Made by a program: the position numbers and the translations under genes
The notes under the pieces: model-generated
The model's database searches: none
Told to the model about the DNA's origin: nothing
What the model saw: the letters and a program-made list of their open reading frames with translations, nothing else
Assembly (NCBI RefSeq): GCF_000987955.1
Contig: NZ_LAZU01000008.1
Location: forward strand, 1-64,000
Direction: 5' to 3'
From: Paenibacillus sp. DMB20
GTDB lineage: Bacteria; Bacillota; Bacilli; Paenibacillales; Paenibacillaceae
Length of the DNA stretch: 64,000 nt
Shown here: piece after piece, positions 17,614 to 24,978 of the stretch
Layout of the letters: each line of letters starts with the position of its first letter
How positions within the stretch are numbered: the stretch's first letter is position 1

Positions 17614-18276
17614 TTACCTTCTGGAGAAAAACACCTTCGTCCCGACCAGACCGATGATAAAAATAACCAGGCTGCCCCAAGGAGGAACGACAAGCACGGG
17701 AAGAGCGCGGCCGAGCCAGACTCCACCGACGAGAATCGCGACAACGACGAGTACATAGATGCCGAGTCCGCGGAGGCTTATTTTACGTTTGGCATCCTCA
17801 GGCTGGAACGATTCCAGTTTCATCAGGCCCATGATCGCCCGGATCAAAACATAGGATCCTGCGGCAATAAGCAGCAGGGTTGAAATGCGGACCTGTGACA
17901 TTTTTTCGACCGAGCCCCCCGTCCACAAGGCGACAAAACCGACAATGGCTTGCGCGAAAAAGAACCAGGTCAGCGCCACCCAAGGGATCATCAGGTTGAA
18001 CTGAAGCCGGCTGAGTCCCTTCAGCTTAGGCAGTTCGTCAACAAGCTCCGCGCAATATGCGATCGGGTCGCTGCCGAACACTTCCTCCGCCGTCTTGCCT
18101 GTTCGCTGGGCTTCCAACAGATGCTGGGCCATTTCCAGAAGGAGCTCTTCGCCTTTGGCTTCATTCACGGAGCTTGTGCGGATATAAATCACCATGTCCT
18201 CGTAATACTTTAAATTGGCGGGAGTCATCTGCTCTTGAAGCCGGTTGTTTTCCCGGATCATTTGTTTAATCGTCAT
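17614..18276 (-). CDS. DUF1129-like integral membrane protein, controlled with PadR
   Basis: A 220-residue protein: a charged N-terminal helical part (about 1-80, QHLLEAQRTGKTAEEVFGSD) and four to five membrane helices (from about residue 88). This layout matches the DUF1129 family found downstream of PadR regulators. GGAGGG lies before the ATG at 18276, which is inside the end of the padR gene, so translation is coupled. Role unknown. Confidence 0.75.
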   Translation of the reverse strand: MTIKQMIRENNRLQEQMTPANLKYYEDMVIYIRTSSVNEAKGEELLLEMAQHLLEAQRTGKTAEEVFGSDPIAYCAELVDELPKLKGLSRLQFNLMIPWVALTWFFFAQAIVGFVALWTGGSVEKMSQVRISTLLLIAAGSYVLIRAIMGLMKLESFQPEDAKRKISLRGLGIYVLVVVAILVGGVWLGRALPVLVVPPWGSLVIFIIGLVGTKVFFSRR

Positions 18277-18613
18277 GTCTTTTCCCTCCATCGGTTAAAA
18301 TACGGTCCACGCTCTGCTTGAGCGTTCCCCAATGACGTTTAAAAAGGACGAGCGCATCCTTTCCCTTGTCCGTCAAATGGTAATATTTGCGCGGCGGTCC
18401 GCTTGAGCCGGCATCCGGCCGCATCGTTCCTTCGATTAACTGTTCCTTCTGCATGCGGAGAAGGAGGGGATATATGCTGCCCTCGCTGACAAACGTCAAG
18501 CCGCTTTCCTCCAGCAGCGTACCGAGCTCGTAACCGTATATTTCCCGGTCTTCCATCAGCGACAGAATGCATCCTTCCAGAATTCCTTTGAGCATCTGAC
18601 TTTGCGCTGTCAT
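18266..18613 (-). CDS. PadR-family transcriptional regulator
   Basis: A 115-residue PadR winged helix protein (GYELGTLLEESGL, SEGSIYPLLLRMQKEQLI, KYYHLTDKGK). I start at 18613 (MTAQSQMLKG, GGAG upstream); the frame is open to 18649. It overlaps the membrane-protein gene by 11 bases and the pair is probably under its own control through the dyad at 18652-18678. Confidence 0.9.
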   Translation of the reverse strand: MTAQSQMLKGILEGCILSLMEDREIYGYELGTLLEESGLTFVSEGSIYPLLLRMQKEQLIEGTMRPDAGSSGPPRKYYHLTDKGKDALVLFKRHWGTLKQSVDRILTDGGKRHDD

Positions 18614-18651
18614 CACGGATCGGCTCCTTTTCCGGGAATTGAGTTGCATTA

Positions 18652-18678
18652 CAATATAGTGTATCGGAAGCTATATTG
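18652..18678. promoter_or_regulatory. PadR operator candidate
   Basis: CAATATAG-N11-CTATATTG, a perfect 8-bp dyad 39 bp upstream of the padR start and overlapping the likely -10 region. Autoregulation by such AT-rich dyads is typical for PadR-type repressors. Confidence 0.6.
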
Positions 18679-18809
18679 CAATGCAAGTTAACAGGTCGGA
18701 ACCGTGAATCTTTTGGCATTAACGAATAATTCCGGCCGGGCTTTTCAACAATAATAAGCAATTCTGAATCCGAGGTTCAGAGTCAATAAGGAAAGGGTGA
18801 ACATTCGTT

Positions 18810-19100
18810 ATGACACATAAAAACAACGCACGCGGCTTTGCCGCCGAGGGACGGGCATCCGAAGGAGCCAGAATGGACGGAGTCGATACGGATCCAGGGC
18901 GGATTACCCCGGATGATTCCCCCTTTGCGTCAGGCGGAAGGACGAGCGAGCGTCCGGACGAGCTGTCCGATGCCGTGACGGATGAAGATACCGCAGCGGC
19001 GGCGAGCCTTTGGATCGATGAAGAAAACAGCGAGGAATGGATGAATAATTGGAGCGGACGGGTGGAAACCCATTCGATGTTCCGACGCAGTTATGAATAA
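18810..19100 (+). CDS. Hypothetical acidic protein, 96 residues
   Basis: Begins MTHKNNARGFAAEGRAS behind AAGGAAAGGG and is rich in Asp, Glu, Gly and Ser, probably largely disordered, with a Trp-containing tail (SLWIDEENSEEWMNNW). Not recognised. Its low complexity resembles small spore- or stress-associated proteins, but this is a guess. Confidence 0.55.
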   Translation: MTHKNNARGFAAEGRASEGARMDGVDTDPGRITPDDSPFASGGRTSERPDELSDAVTDEDTAAAASLWIDEENSEEWMNNWSGRVETHSMFRRSYE

Positions 19101-19223
19101 AACCTCCTTGGCATAACCAGCCGTTATAAACGGCAGTCGGAGTTTTTCCGGGAAATCCGTTTCCCGTTAAAGGCCTATGATCCCGCAGCCGCGACCGTTT
19201 TAACTGCGTTTTGACCTTTTCGT

Positions 19224-19275
19224 GGGGCTATCCCAACAGTAGATTTTTTCTACTTGGGGCACGTCCCCTTTTTTA
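19224..19275 (+). ncRNA. Structured hairpin with U-tract, candidate RNA or terminator
   Basis: Outer stem GGGG (19224-19227) / CCCC (19265-19268), internal loop, inner stem CCCAA-C-GTAG (19232-19242) / CTACTTGGG (19250-19258), then a long T-run. It is more elaborate than a simple terminator. Around it, 19101-19559 has no gene; TGGGC/GCCCA (near 19339-19355) and CTCTC/GAGAG dyads are also present. No known RNA family was matched by eye. Confidence 0.35.
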
Positions 19276-19559
19276 TTTTTGAATTCATGCTTCCAACAGG
19301 CCGTAAACCGGGGTCTGGGGCCGATAGCGGAACCAGTGTCATCATTGGGCGTTTTATGCCCACATGCCACTCTCTCTAGACAAAAAGGAGAGCGTCCCGG
19401 TCGCCAACTTTTAAATGCAATAGTAAGATTTTACGACGACCCAGCCGTTTGAACATGCGGCGTTGACAACTATTATAGGGAATGCTAAGATAATTTTACT
19501 TAATCCTTATTAAACTTATCGGAATTATAGATAAAAAGGTCATTCGGGGAGGAATGCAC

Positions 19560-20387
19560 ATGGAGCGGCAGATTATTATTCGTCACGATCAGCAAGAACT
19601 GACGGCAAGCATCCATTATCCGTCAAGGGACGAAGGACAGGAGGGGCGGTGCAGCCGCGTGCCTCTGGCCGTGATTTGCCACGGTTTTGTCGGCAGCCGG
19701 ATCGGGGTGGATCGTCTTTTCGTTAAGACCGCGAGGGAATTGGCAGAGGACGGGTACATGGTTATCCGCTTCGATTATATCGGTTGCGGGGAGAGTACCG
19801 GCAGTTATGGAGCCGAAGGGCTCAACTCGATGATTGCCCAGACCCGTTCCGTACTGGATTACGGACTCGGCTGCCCCGATGTCGATCATGCCCGCGTGAC
19901 CCTGATCGGCCACAGTCTTGGCGGCGCCGTAGCGCTTCAGACGGCTGTCCGGGACCGGCGGGTGAAAAATCTCGTGTTATGGTCCGCGGTCGGTTACCCG
20001 TTCAATGACATTGTGAAAATTACGGGCCGCGACGTATACGATAGATCCGTGCAGTCGGGTTCTGCCGATTATCTCGGATATGATTTTACCCCTGCTTTTT
20101 TTGAATCGTTGGCTGCCGGACAGCCGTTCCAGGAGGCAATCAAGTTTGGCGGCGATGTTCTGGTCATCCACGGCACCTCCGATGAGATCATTCCCGTAGA
20201 CTATGCCTTCCTGTATCAAAAAGTATTCTGGATGCGTGCCGAAGGCCGCTGCGACAAGGAAATCATCTTCCAAGGGGACCATACGTACTCCGCCGGCCCG
20301 CAGCGGGCGCAGCTGCTTCAGCGGACCCGGGAATGGCTGAACGGCCTGGAGACGGTGCAGCGGGATTGGCAGCATTGGATGATATAA
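19560..20387 (+). CDS. Alpha/beta hydrolase (serine esterase/peptidase-like)
   Basis: A 275-residue cytosolic hydrolase. CHGFVGSR is the oxyanion-loop region, GHSLGG carries the nucleophile Ser, HGTSDEIIP the acid and GDHTYS the His. It resembles the short-chain lipase/cinnamoyl-esterase-like group. The ATG at 19560 has GGGAGGA six bases before it; the ATG at 19554 is too close. The substrate is unknown. Confidence 0.85.
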   Translation: MERQIIIRHDQQELTASIHYPSRDEGQEGRCSRVPLAVICHGFVGSRIGVDRLFVKTARELAEDGYMVIRFDYIGCGESTGSYGAEGLNSMIAQTRSVLDYGLGCPDVDHARVTLIGHSLGGAVALQTAVRDRRVKNLVLWSAVGYPFNDIVKITGRDVYDRSVQSGSADYLGYDFTPAFFESLAAGQPFQEAIKFGGDVLVIHGTSDEIIPVDYAFLYQKVFWMRAEGRCDKEIIFQGDHTYSAGPQRAQLLQRTREWLNGLETVQRDWQHWMI

Positions 20388-20411
20388 GAGGTCCCGACCT
20401 GCCCCAGCCAT

Positions 20412-20484
20412 AGAGGCCTTCACCAGTATGACGGCCTCTTGTCTCGCAAAAACGCCATCGATCCTTGATAAGGACGATGGCGTT
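20412..20484. terminator. Two hairpins between convergent genes
   Basis: AGAGGCC/GGCCTCT (20412-20439) and AACGCCATCG/CGATGGCGTT (20451-20484), the second with T-runs on both strands, separating the hydrolase gene from doxX. Confidence 0.75.
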
Positions 20485-20550
20485 TCTGTTTTCTACACAG
20501 TATGGTTTCTGTTTATTTTACGTTACGGTATGGTTCTCTACATTTTTTAT

Positions 20551-21084
20551 TTAAGCGGTGCGTTTATTAAAGGTTGGTGCACTGCCGCCGTGGGTCGTTT
20601 TATGACCGCCTTTGCGGAACAAGCCCCGAAGGTAAGGAAGAAGGTAACGGTCGAGACCGATTTTGCCGGCGTTGGCCGCAGCGACGATGATCAATACTTC
20701 AAGCAGAAGCATTTGGGCGTTGGTGCTTACGGTACCCGAGAAGAGGAACGCGGCGTTCATGACCAGCCCCATCAGTGCGGCGAAAGTGGTGAACGTACCG
20801 AGAATGAGTCCGACGCCGACCAGGAATTCGCCAAGCGGTACAAGGATGTTGAAGATATTCACGCCCGGCAGAGCTACGTTTTCGAGGAACGCTGCCCACC
20901 AGCCTTGAACGGCGGGATGATCGCCGGTTGCCTTCCCGATGGCCCCTTGCAGGAAGCCCGCGGCGTCAAAGCCGCCCGTCAGCTTGCCCCATCCTGCCAC
21001 CATCCATTCGTATCCGATATAAACCCGGAGGAAGGTCAGGAGCCACATTGCAAATTTGTTCTCTCTCAGCCATTGGTTAAACAT
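20551..21084 (-). CDS. DoxX-family membrane protein
   Basis: A 177-residue protein with four predicted membrane helices (LTFLRVYIGYEWMVAGWGKL, NIFNILVPLGEFLVGVGLIL and two further). DoxX/MhqP-like proteins are linked to quinone or thiosulfate redox chemistry in the membrane. The ATG at 21084 follows AAGGAG eight bases upstream. Its promoter has a perfect TATAAT and two Fnr-type boxes, so oxygen-limited expression is likely. Confidence 0.85.
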   Translation of the reverse strand: MFNQWLRENKFAMWLLTFLRVYIGYEWMVAGWGKLTGGFDAAGFLQGAIGKATGDHPAVQGWWAAFLENVALPGVNIFNILVPLGEFLVGVGLILGTFTTFAALMGLVMNAAFLFSGTVSTNAQMLLLEVLIIVAAANAGKIGLDRYLLPYLRGLFRKGGHKTTHGGSAPTFNKRTA

Positions 21085-21223
21085 ATAAACCACTCCTTAA
21101 TTGAGGTAAGATTACTCGATTAGTTTGTTTCGGTTTGTTGATTTTCGATTGCTTTAAGGTTGAAAACTCCTTGCTGAATTTCTTCTTGCTGTTATGGAAG
21201 ATGATCATCTCTTTCATGTCTTT

Positions 21224-21266
21224 ATTATAAGTGAAAAAAATCACATATATTGTGATTAAAATCACA
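21224..21266 (-). promoter_or_regulatory. Anaerobic-type promoter with two Fnr-like boxes
   Basis: On the minus strand TATAAT occupies 21224-21229, placing the start near 21217. TGTGA-TTAAAA-TCACA (21251-21266) is centred at 21258.5, exactly -41.5. A second box AGTGA-AAAAAA-TCACA (21230-21245) is centred at -20.5, in the promoter spacer, 21 bp from the first. The layout fits Fnr activation from the distal box and possible repression from the proximal one. The distal box, TTGTGATTAAAATCACAA, also resembles a Rex site. Confidence 0.65.
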
Positions 21267-21444
21267 ATTTTAAATAAAATTTTAAATTAATTTTGGGGTA
21301 CCATGGCTGCTATGCAGGTGCTCGAACTGTATTTGCTTAGCGGGAGCGATTCCGTATGACGGCACAGCGTGCGGTATGTCAATCGTCAAACGTATGTTAT
21401 CTTATTATTGGAAGTTGAGCTTTTAATATTGGAGATGATTGAGC

Positions 21445-22098
21445 ATGGCCGCCATTTTAATTGTCGAGGATGAAATATCAATCAATGAGTTGGTCAAAAG
21501 GAATTTGCAGCTTGTAGGGCACCGGTGCACTTCCGCTTTCGATGGAAATGCCGCCATTTCCGAACTGCAGCGTCATTCATACGATCTGATCATTTTAGAT
21601 ATCATGCTGCCCGAATCCGACGGCTTTGAAGTGTTTAAACAGGCCCGCGAAACCCCCACGATATTCTTGACGGCACGCGGCAGCTTATCGGACCGCATAA
21701 AGGGTCTTTCCATGGGGGCTGACGATTATTTGACTAAGCCCTTTGAAATGCTGGAGCTGCTGGCTCGCGTGGAAGCCGTTTTGCGGCGCACCCAGAAGAA
21801 TAAAAACGGTTTTGAAGCCGGAGACGTAAGGATTGATTTTGACAGTCGTCAGGTGTTTTATAAGGGACAGCTTGTGGAATGTACGCCGAAAGAATACGAA
21901 TTGTTGGAAGTGCTGGTCAACAACCGCAATATTGCCTTATCGAGGGAGAGGCTTCTCGAACTGGTATGGGGTTATGATTTTGCAGGGGATACGAGAACCA
22001 TCGATGTTCATATTCAGAAGCTGCGCAAAAAATTGGGCTGGGAAAACGTAATAAAAACGGTTTACAAGTTGGGTTACCGTCTGGAGGTAAAAGAGTGA
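21445..22098 (+). CDS. OmpR-family response regulator
   Basis: A receiver domain (about 1-115; acidic pocket EDE, phospho-acceptor Asp in LIILDIMLPESD, Lys in DYLTKPFE) and a C-terminal winged helix (about 125-215). I start at the ATG at 21445; a TTG two codons earlier is possible. It overlaps the kinase gene by four bases (ATGA-type), forming a two-component pair. Confidence 0.92.
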   Translation: MAAILIVEDEISINELVKRNLQLVGHRCTSAFDGNAAISELQRHSYDLIILDIMLPESDGFEVFKQARETPTIFLTARGSLSDRIKGLSMGADDYLTKPFEMLELLARVEAVLRRTQKNKNGFEAGDVRIDFDSRQVFYKGQLVECTPKEYELLEVLVNNRNIALSRERLLELVWGYDFAGDTRTIDVHIQKLRKKLGWENVIKTVYKLGYRLEVKE

Positions 22099-23492
22099 AG
22101 TACCGGACCTTTTTAACCACGCTAGTACTTTTTCTGCTCTCCTTCAATATCGGCATTTTGACCATTTCGATCATCACCTTCAACGACACGATGAAAGGCG
22201 CGGAGGAAAGAAGCCTGGACGAGCATTATTTTATAGCGTCGGCTCTCGCGAAAGATTTCGACGCTCTGAACAGCAGGGGGATCGATATCGAGGACTCCTT
22301 GGGCTCCCTGCTGCAGCCATACGGCTACATGTCCTCGGGCAAGAAGGTCAGACTGGCGTTATACAAGGGCCGGGAACTGGTCTTTTCTCATCGCCAGGAA
22401 ACGGCGCTGCCGAAAGACGTTCTGGAACCGCCGAAGGACGGAGACCGTCTGGTCTCCACGCAAAAAGCGAACGGTCATACCTATGTCATCGTTTCGGGAA
22501 AGCTTCCGGCACCTTATAATTCCTATACCATGGTCTATCTGTACGATACGACGGATGCCGTTTCGGCATGGAAGCATACGAAAAACATGATGTTCGCCGC
22601 GGGATTTATTCTATCCCTTCTGTTTGCGGCCGGGCTGTTGTGGCTGCTTAATCGCATCTTCAAGCCCCTGTCGCAGATTTCCCATACCTCAAGGAATATC
22701 GCTTCCGGCGCTTATGAAACAAGGCTTCCGGTATCCGGGCAAGACGAGCTCTCCGAAATGGCGCAAAACTTCAACCATATGGCGGAGGAAATCCAGCGCC
22801 AGATGGCTGAGCTTACCGCCGCGGCCGAGAAGAAACAGCAGTTTATCGATAATTTCGCCCACGAGCTGCGAACTCCGTTGACCGCCATCTACGGATATGC
22901 GGAATATATGCAAAAGGCTGTCCTGTCGGAGGATGAACGGCTGTCCGCGATTGACTATATTATGGCCGAAAGCCGGCGTTTGCAGGCCATGTCCGCCCAA
23001 TTGCTCGAGTTGGCCAATCTCAAAAACGATCAGATTGCCTGGGAAGCGCAAAACGTATCGCAGCTTTTTAGGCTGGCTGAGCAGACCCTGCAGCAGAAGA
23101 TCAAAGAGAAAGGGATACAGATCGAATTTCTGTGCGACATCGATACGGTTCGGGGAGACGCGTATTTGCTGGAAAGCCTGCTTGTCAATCTGATCGACAA
23201 TGCCATCAAGGCTTGTGACGCGGGGGGACATATCCGCGCGAGCGCGTTCACGGAAAACGGCAAAAAAACGATTTCCATCCGGGACGACGGAAAAGGCATG
23301 CCGCCGGAAATACTCCGGCATATTACGGAGCCTTTTTACCGCGCGGAAAAATCCAGAAACCGCAAAGACGGCGGCGCCGGATTGGGCCTTGCCATCTGCC
23401 GGGAGATTGCGGCGCGCCACGGCGCGGAGCTGAAATTCGAAAGCGCTCCAGGCGAAGGAACGTTGGCCAAGGTCATTTTTACAACTTCATAA
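22095..23492 (+). CDS. Sensor histidine kinase
   Basis: A 465-residue membrane kinase: helix 1 (about 7-30), an extracytoplasmic sensor region (about 31-160), helix 2 (about 162-185), HAMP (about 186-240), HisKA with FAHELRTPLTAIYGY, and HATPase with DNAIKAC, DDGKGMPPE and GAGLGLAICRE. It starts at GTG or overlaps at the regulator's stop, so translation is coupled. The downstream secreted protein may be its target or a ligand-related partner. Confidence 0.92.
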   Translation: MKYRTFLTTLVLFLLSFNIGILTISIITFNDTMKGAEERSLDEHYFIASALAKDFDALNSRGIDIEDSLGSLLQPYGYMSSGKKVRLALYKGRELVFSHRQETALPKDVLEPPKDGDRLVSTQKANGHTYVIVSGKLPAPYNSYTMVYLYDTTDAVSAWKHTKNMMFAAGFILSLLFAAGLLWLLNRIFKPLSQISHTSRNIASGAYETRLPVSGQDELSEMAQNFNHMAEEIQRQMAELTAAAEKKQQFIDNFAHELRTPLTAIYGYAEYMQKAVLSEDERLSAIDYIMAESRRLQAMSAQLLELANLKNDQIAWEAQNVSQLFRLAEQTLQQKIKEKGIQIEFLCDIDTVRGDAYLLESLLVNLIDNAIKACDAGGHIRASAFTENGKKTISIRDDGKGMPPEILRHITEPFYRAEKSRNRKDGGAGLGLAICREIAARHGAELKFESAPGEGTLAKVIFTTS

Positions 23493-23574
23493 TAACTTGA
23501 TAATGGTTCTATAAACGGGCTGTTTTATTCTGCTTACTGTGATCACAAACCTAACGAATGAAGGAGAGGTTCGG

Positions 23575-24459
23575 ATGAAGGAAAGAAAAGCAGACAAAAA
23601 AAGCTTTGTAAAAACCATGTTGGCGGCGTCGGCAGTGATCGGGACAAGCACATTGCTGTTCCAAGGGGCCATCCAGGCAGCAACGGAGGGAACCATCCCG
23701 AAAACAAACATCGTTGCGACAAAATATGACCCATCCGCATCGGAGCGGGCCCCGTCGGCCCAAAACAGCTTGCCAAGCGGTTACAAAAAAGCGAATTATA
23801 CGATCAGAACGATAAATCTTGAATATTACCGAAATCAAGCGCCTACGAGCAAAGATATGAGCAGGGAAGAGGCGGCGGAAATCGGAGCGCAGGCCCTCTG
23901 GAAGATATTTAACCTGAACCTGCAGGGGCAGGTTATCGAAATGGGCTACCAACAAGCCACCGAGAACCTTCCGCGTTCAAGCTGGTATGCTGACGTGGTG
24001 GTCAACGGCAAGCGCAGTTACAGTTTTACGGTGGACTCCGTAACGGGTGAATTATTTAATATTGGCCACGAGCGAACGCTGAATAAGAAAGTCTCGGTAG
24101 CCTTTGATAAGGCCCTTGACAAAAATCCGCAGGAATACGAGGCGCTGGCCAAAAAACTGGCGGAGAAACATAACGTGGTGCAGGGTAAAATCAAATCCGC
24201 GGAATATAACGGCCAAGGCTACAGCAACAATGATCCGACCATTTCGTTGGATGTAACGGGCGAAAAGGGCGATAAAGCCTTAATGACTTTCTCCCGTCAC
24301 GATAAGGCGCTGCTCGGCATCGTTTATCATCCGGAATATAAATACGTATTGGAAAGCAACGAAATATTCCTTAAAGAGTTGCAGGATAATGAAAAGGCGG
24401 AAACGTCCGAAAAAGCGAATGCTTCCGCGAACCCCGACCTGACGTTGAAAGCGAAGTAA
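23575..24459 (+). CDS. Secreted PepSY-like protein, 294 residues
   Basis: Start at 23575 behind AAGGAGAGG. A signal peptide (about 1-35, GTSTLLFQGAIQAA) precedes a region with PepSY-like features (AEIGAQALWKIFNLNL, SFTVDSVTGELFNIG). PepSY domains often inhibit peptidases or sense envelope status. It is 82 bp from the kinase gene in the same direction and probably belongs to the same regulatory unit. The assignment is moderate. Confidence 0.65.
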   Translation: MKERKADKKSFVKTMLAASAVIGTSTLLFQGAIQAATEGTIPKTNIVATKYDPSASERAPSAQNSLPSGYKKANYTIRTINLEYYRNQAPTSKDMSREEAAEIGAQALWKIFNLNLQGQVIEMGYQQATENLPRSSWYADVVVNGKRSYSFTVDSVTGELFNIGHERTLNKKVSVAFDKALDKNPQEYEALAKKLAEKHNVVQGKIKSAEYNGQGYSNNDPTISLDVTGEKGDKALMTFSRHDKALLGIVYHPEYKYVLESNEIFLKELQDNEKAETSEKANASANPDLTLKAK

Positions 24460-24495
24460 CGAATTAACTCCCGACGACAAATTATTTTTCTGTTC

Positions 24496-24522
24496 AAGCC
24501 GTCTACGCGACGGCTTTTTTTT
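24496..24522 (+). terminator. Intrinsic terminator
   Basis: AAGCCGTC (24496-24503) / GACGGCTT (24509-24516) followed by a long T-run. Confidence 0.85.
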
Positions 24523-24628
24523 CTACGTCTGCCCAATTAACAAACAAACACGGTTTTCAAGACGATTCAAATATGGGATAGGATCTAGGCGAAAGCGAAG
24601 GCGGTTTGTGTCTTCGAGAATTCGGGAT

Positions 24629-24844
24629 TCCCATCGGACCGTGTCTAACCTTTTACAAAGAGACTTCAAAAAGGAAACCCCAGATATCACCCTCCTAACA
24701 GACATCACCTATTTGTCCTATGGCCGATCGGAAGTGGCCTATTTGTCAACCGTTCCGGATGCTTCCACAGGTGGAGCACTGGCTCATCATGTATCTGACC
24801 GATTTACACTTGCCAGATCCCTTATGCCGTGGGCAGAAAGGTAG
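24629..24844 (+). pseudogene. Fragment of an IS3-family (IS150-group) transposase OrfB
   Basis: The frame contains NLLQRDFKKETPDITLLTDI, then TYLSYG, VPDAST and LAHHVSDRFTLA, which is the region around the first catalytic Asp (TDITYL) of IS3-family integrase domains. It ends abruptly after about 70 residues, and no IS ends or second part of the DDE domain are present. It is a relic just upstream of the AraC-type regulator. Confidence 0.65.
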
Positions 24845-24978
24845 GTCCTACAGGCGAATCCGGAGAAATAGAACTTGACGGACAAATGAGAACTAGGCAA
24901 ACGGAAAAGGGATGCATTATGATAGGACACATCAGTCATAAGAGAACTCTTAAAGACGAAGGGGGACAGGGGGATACT

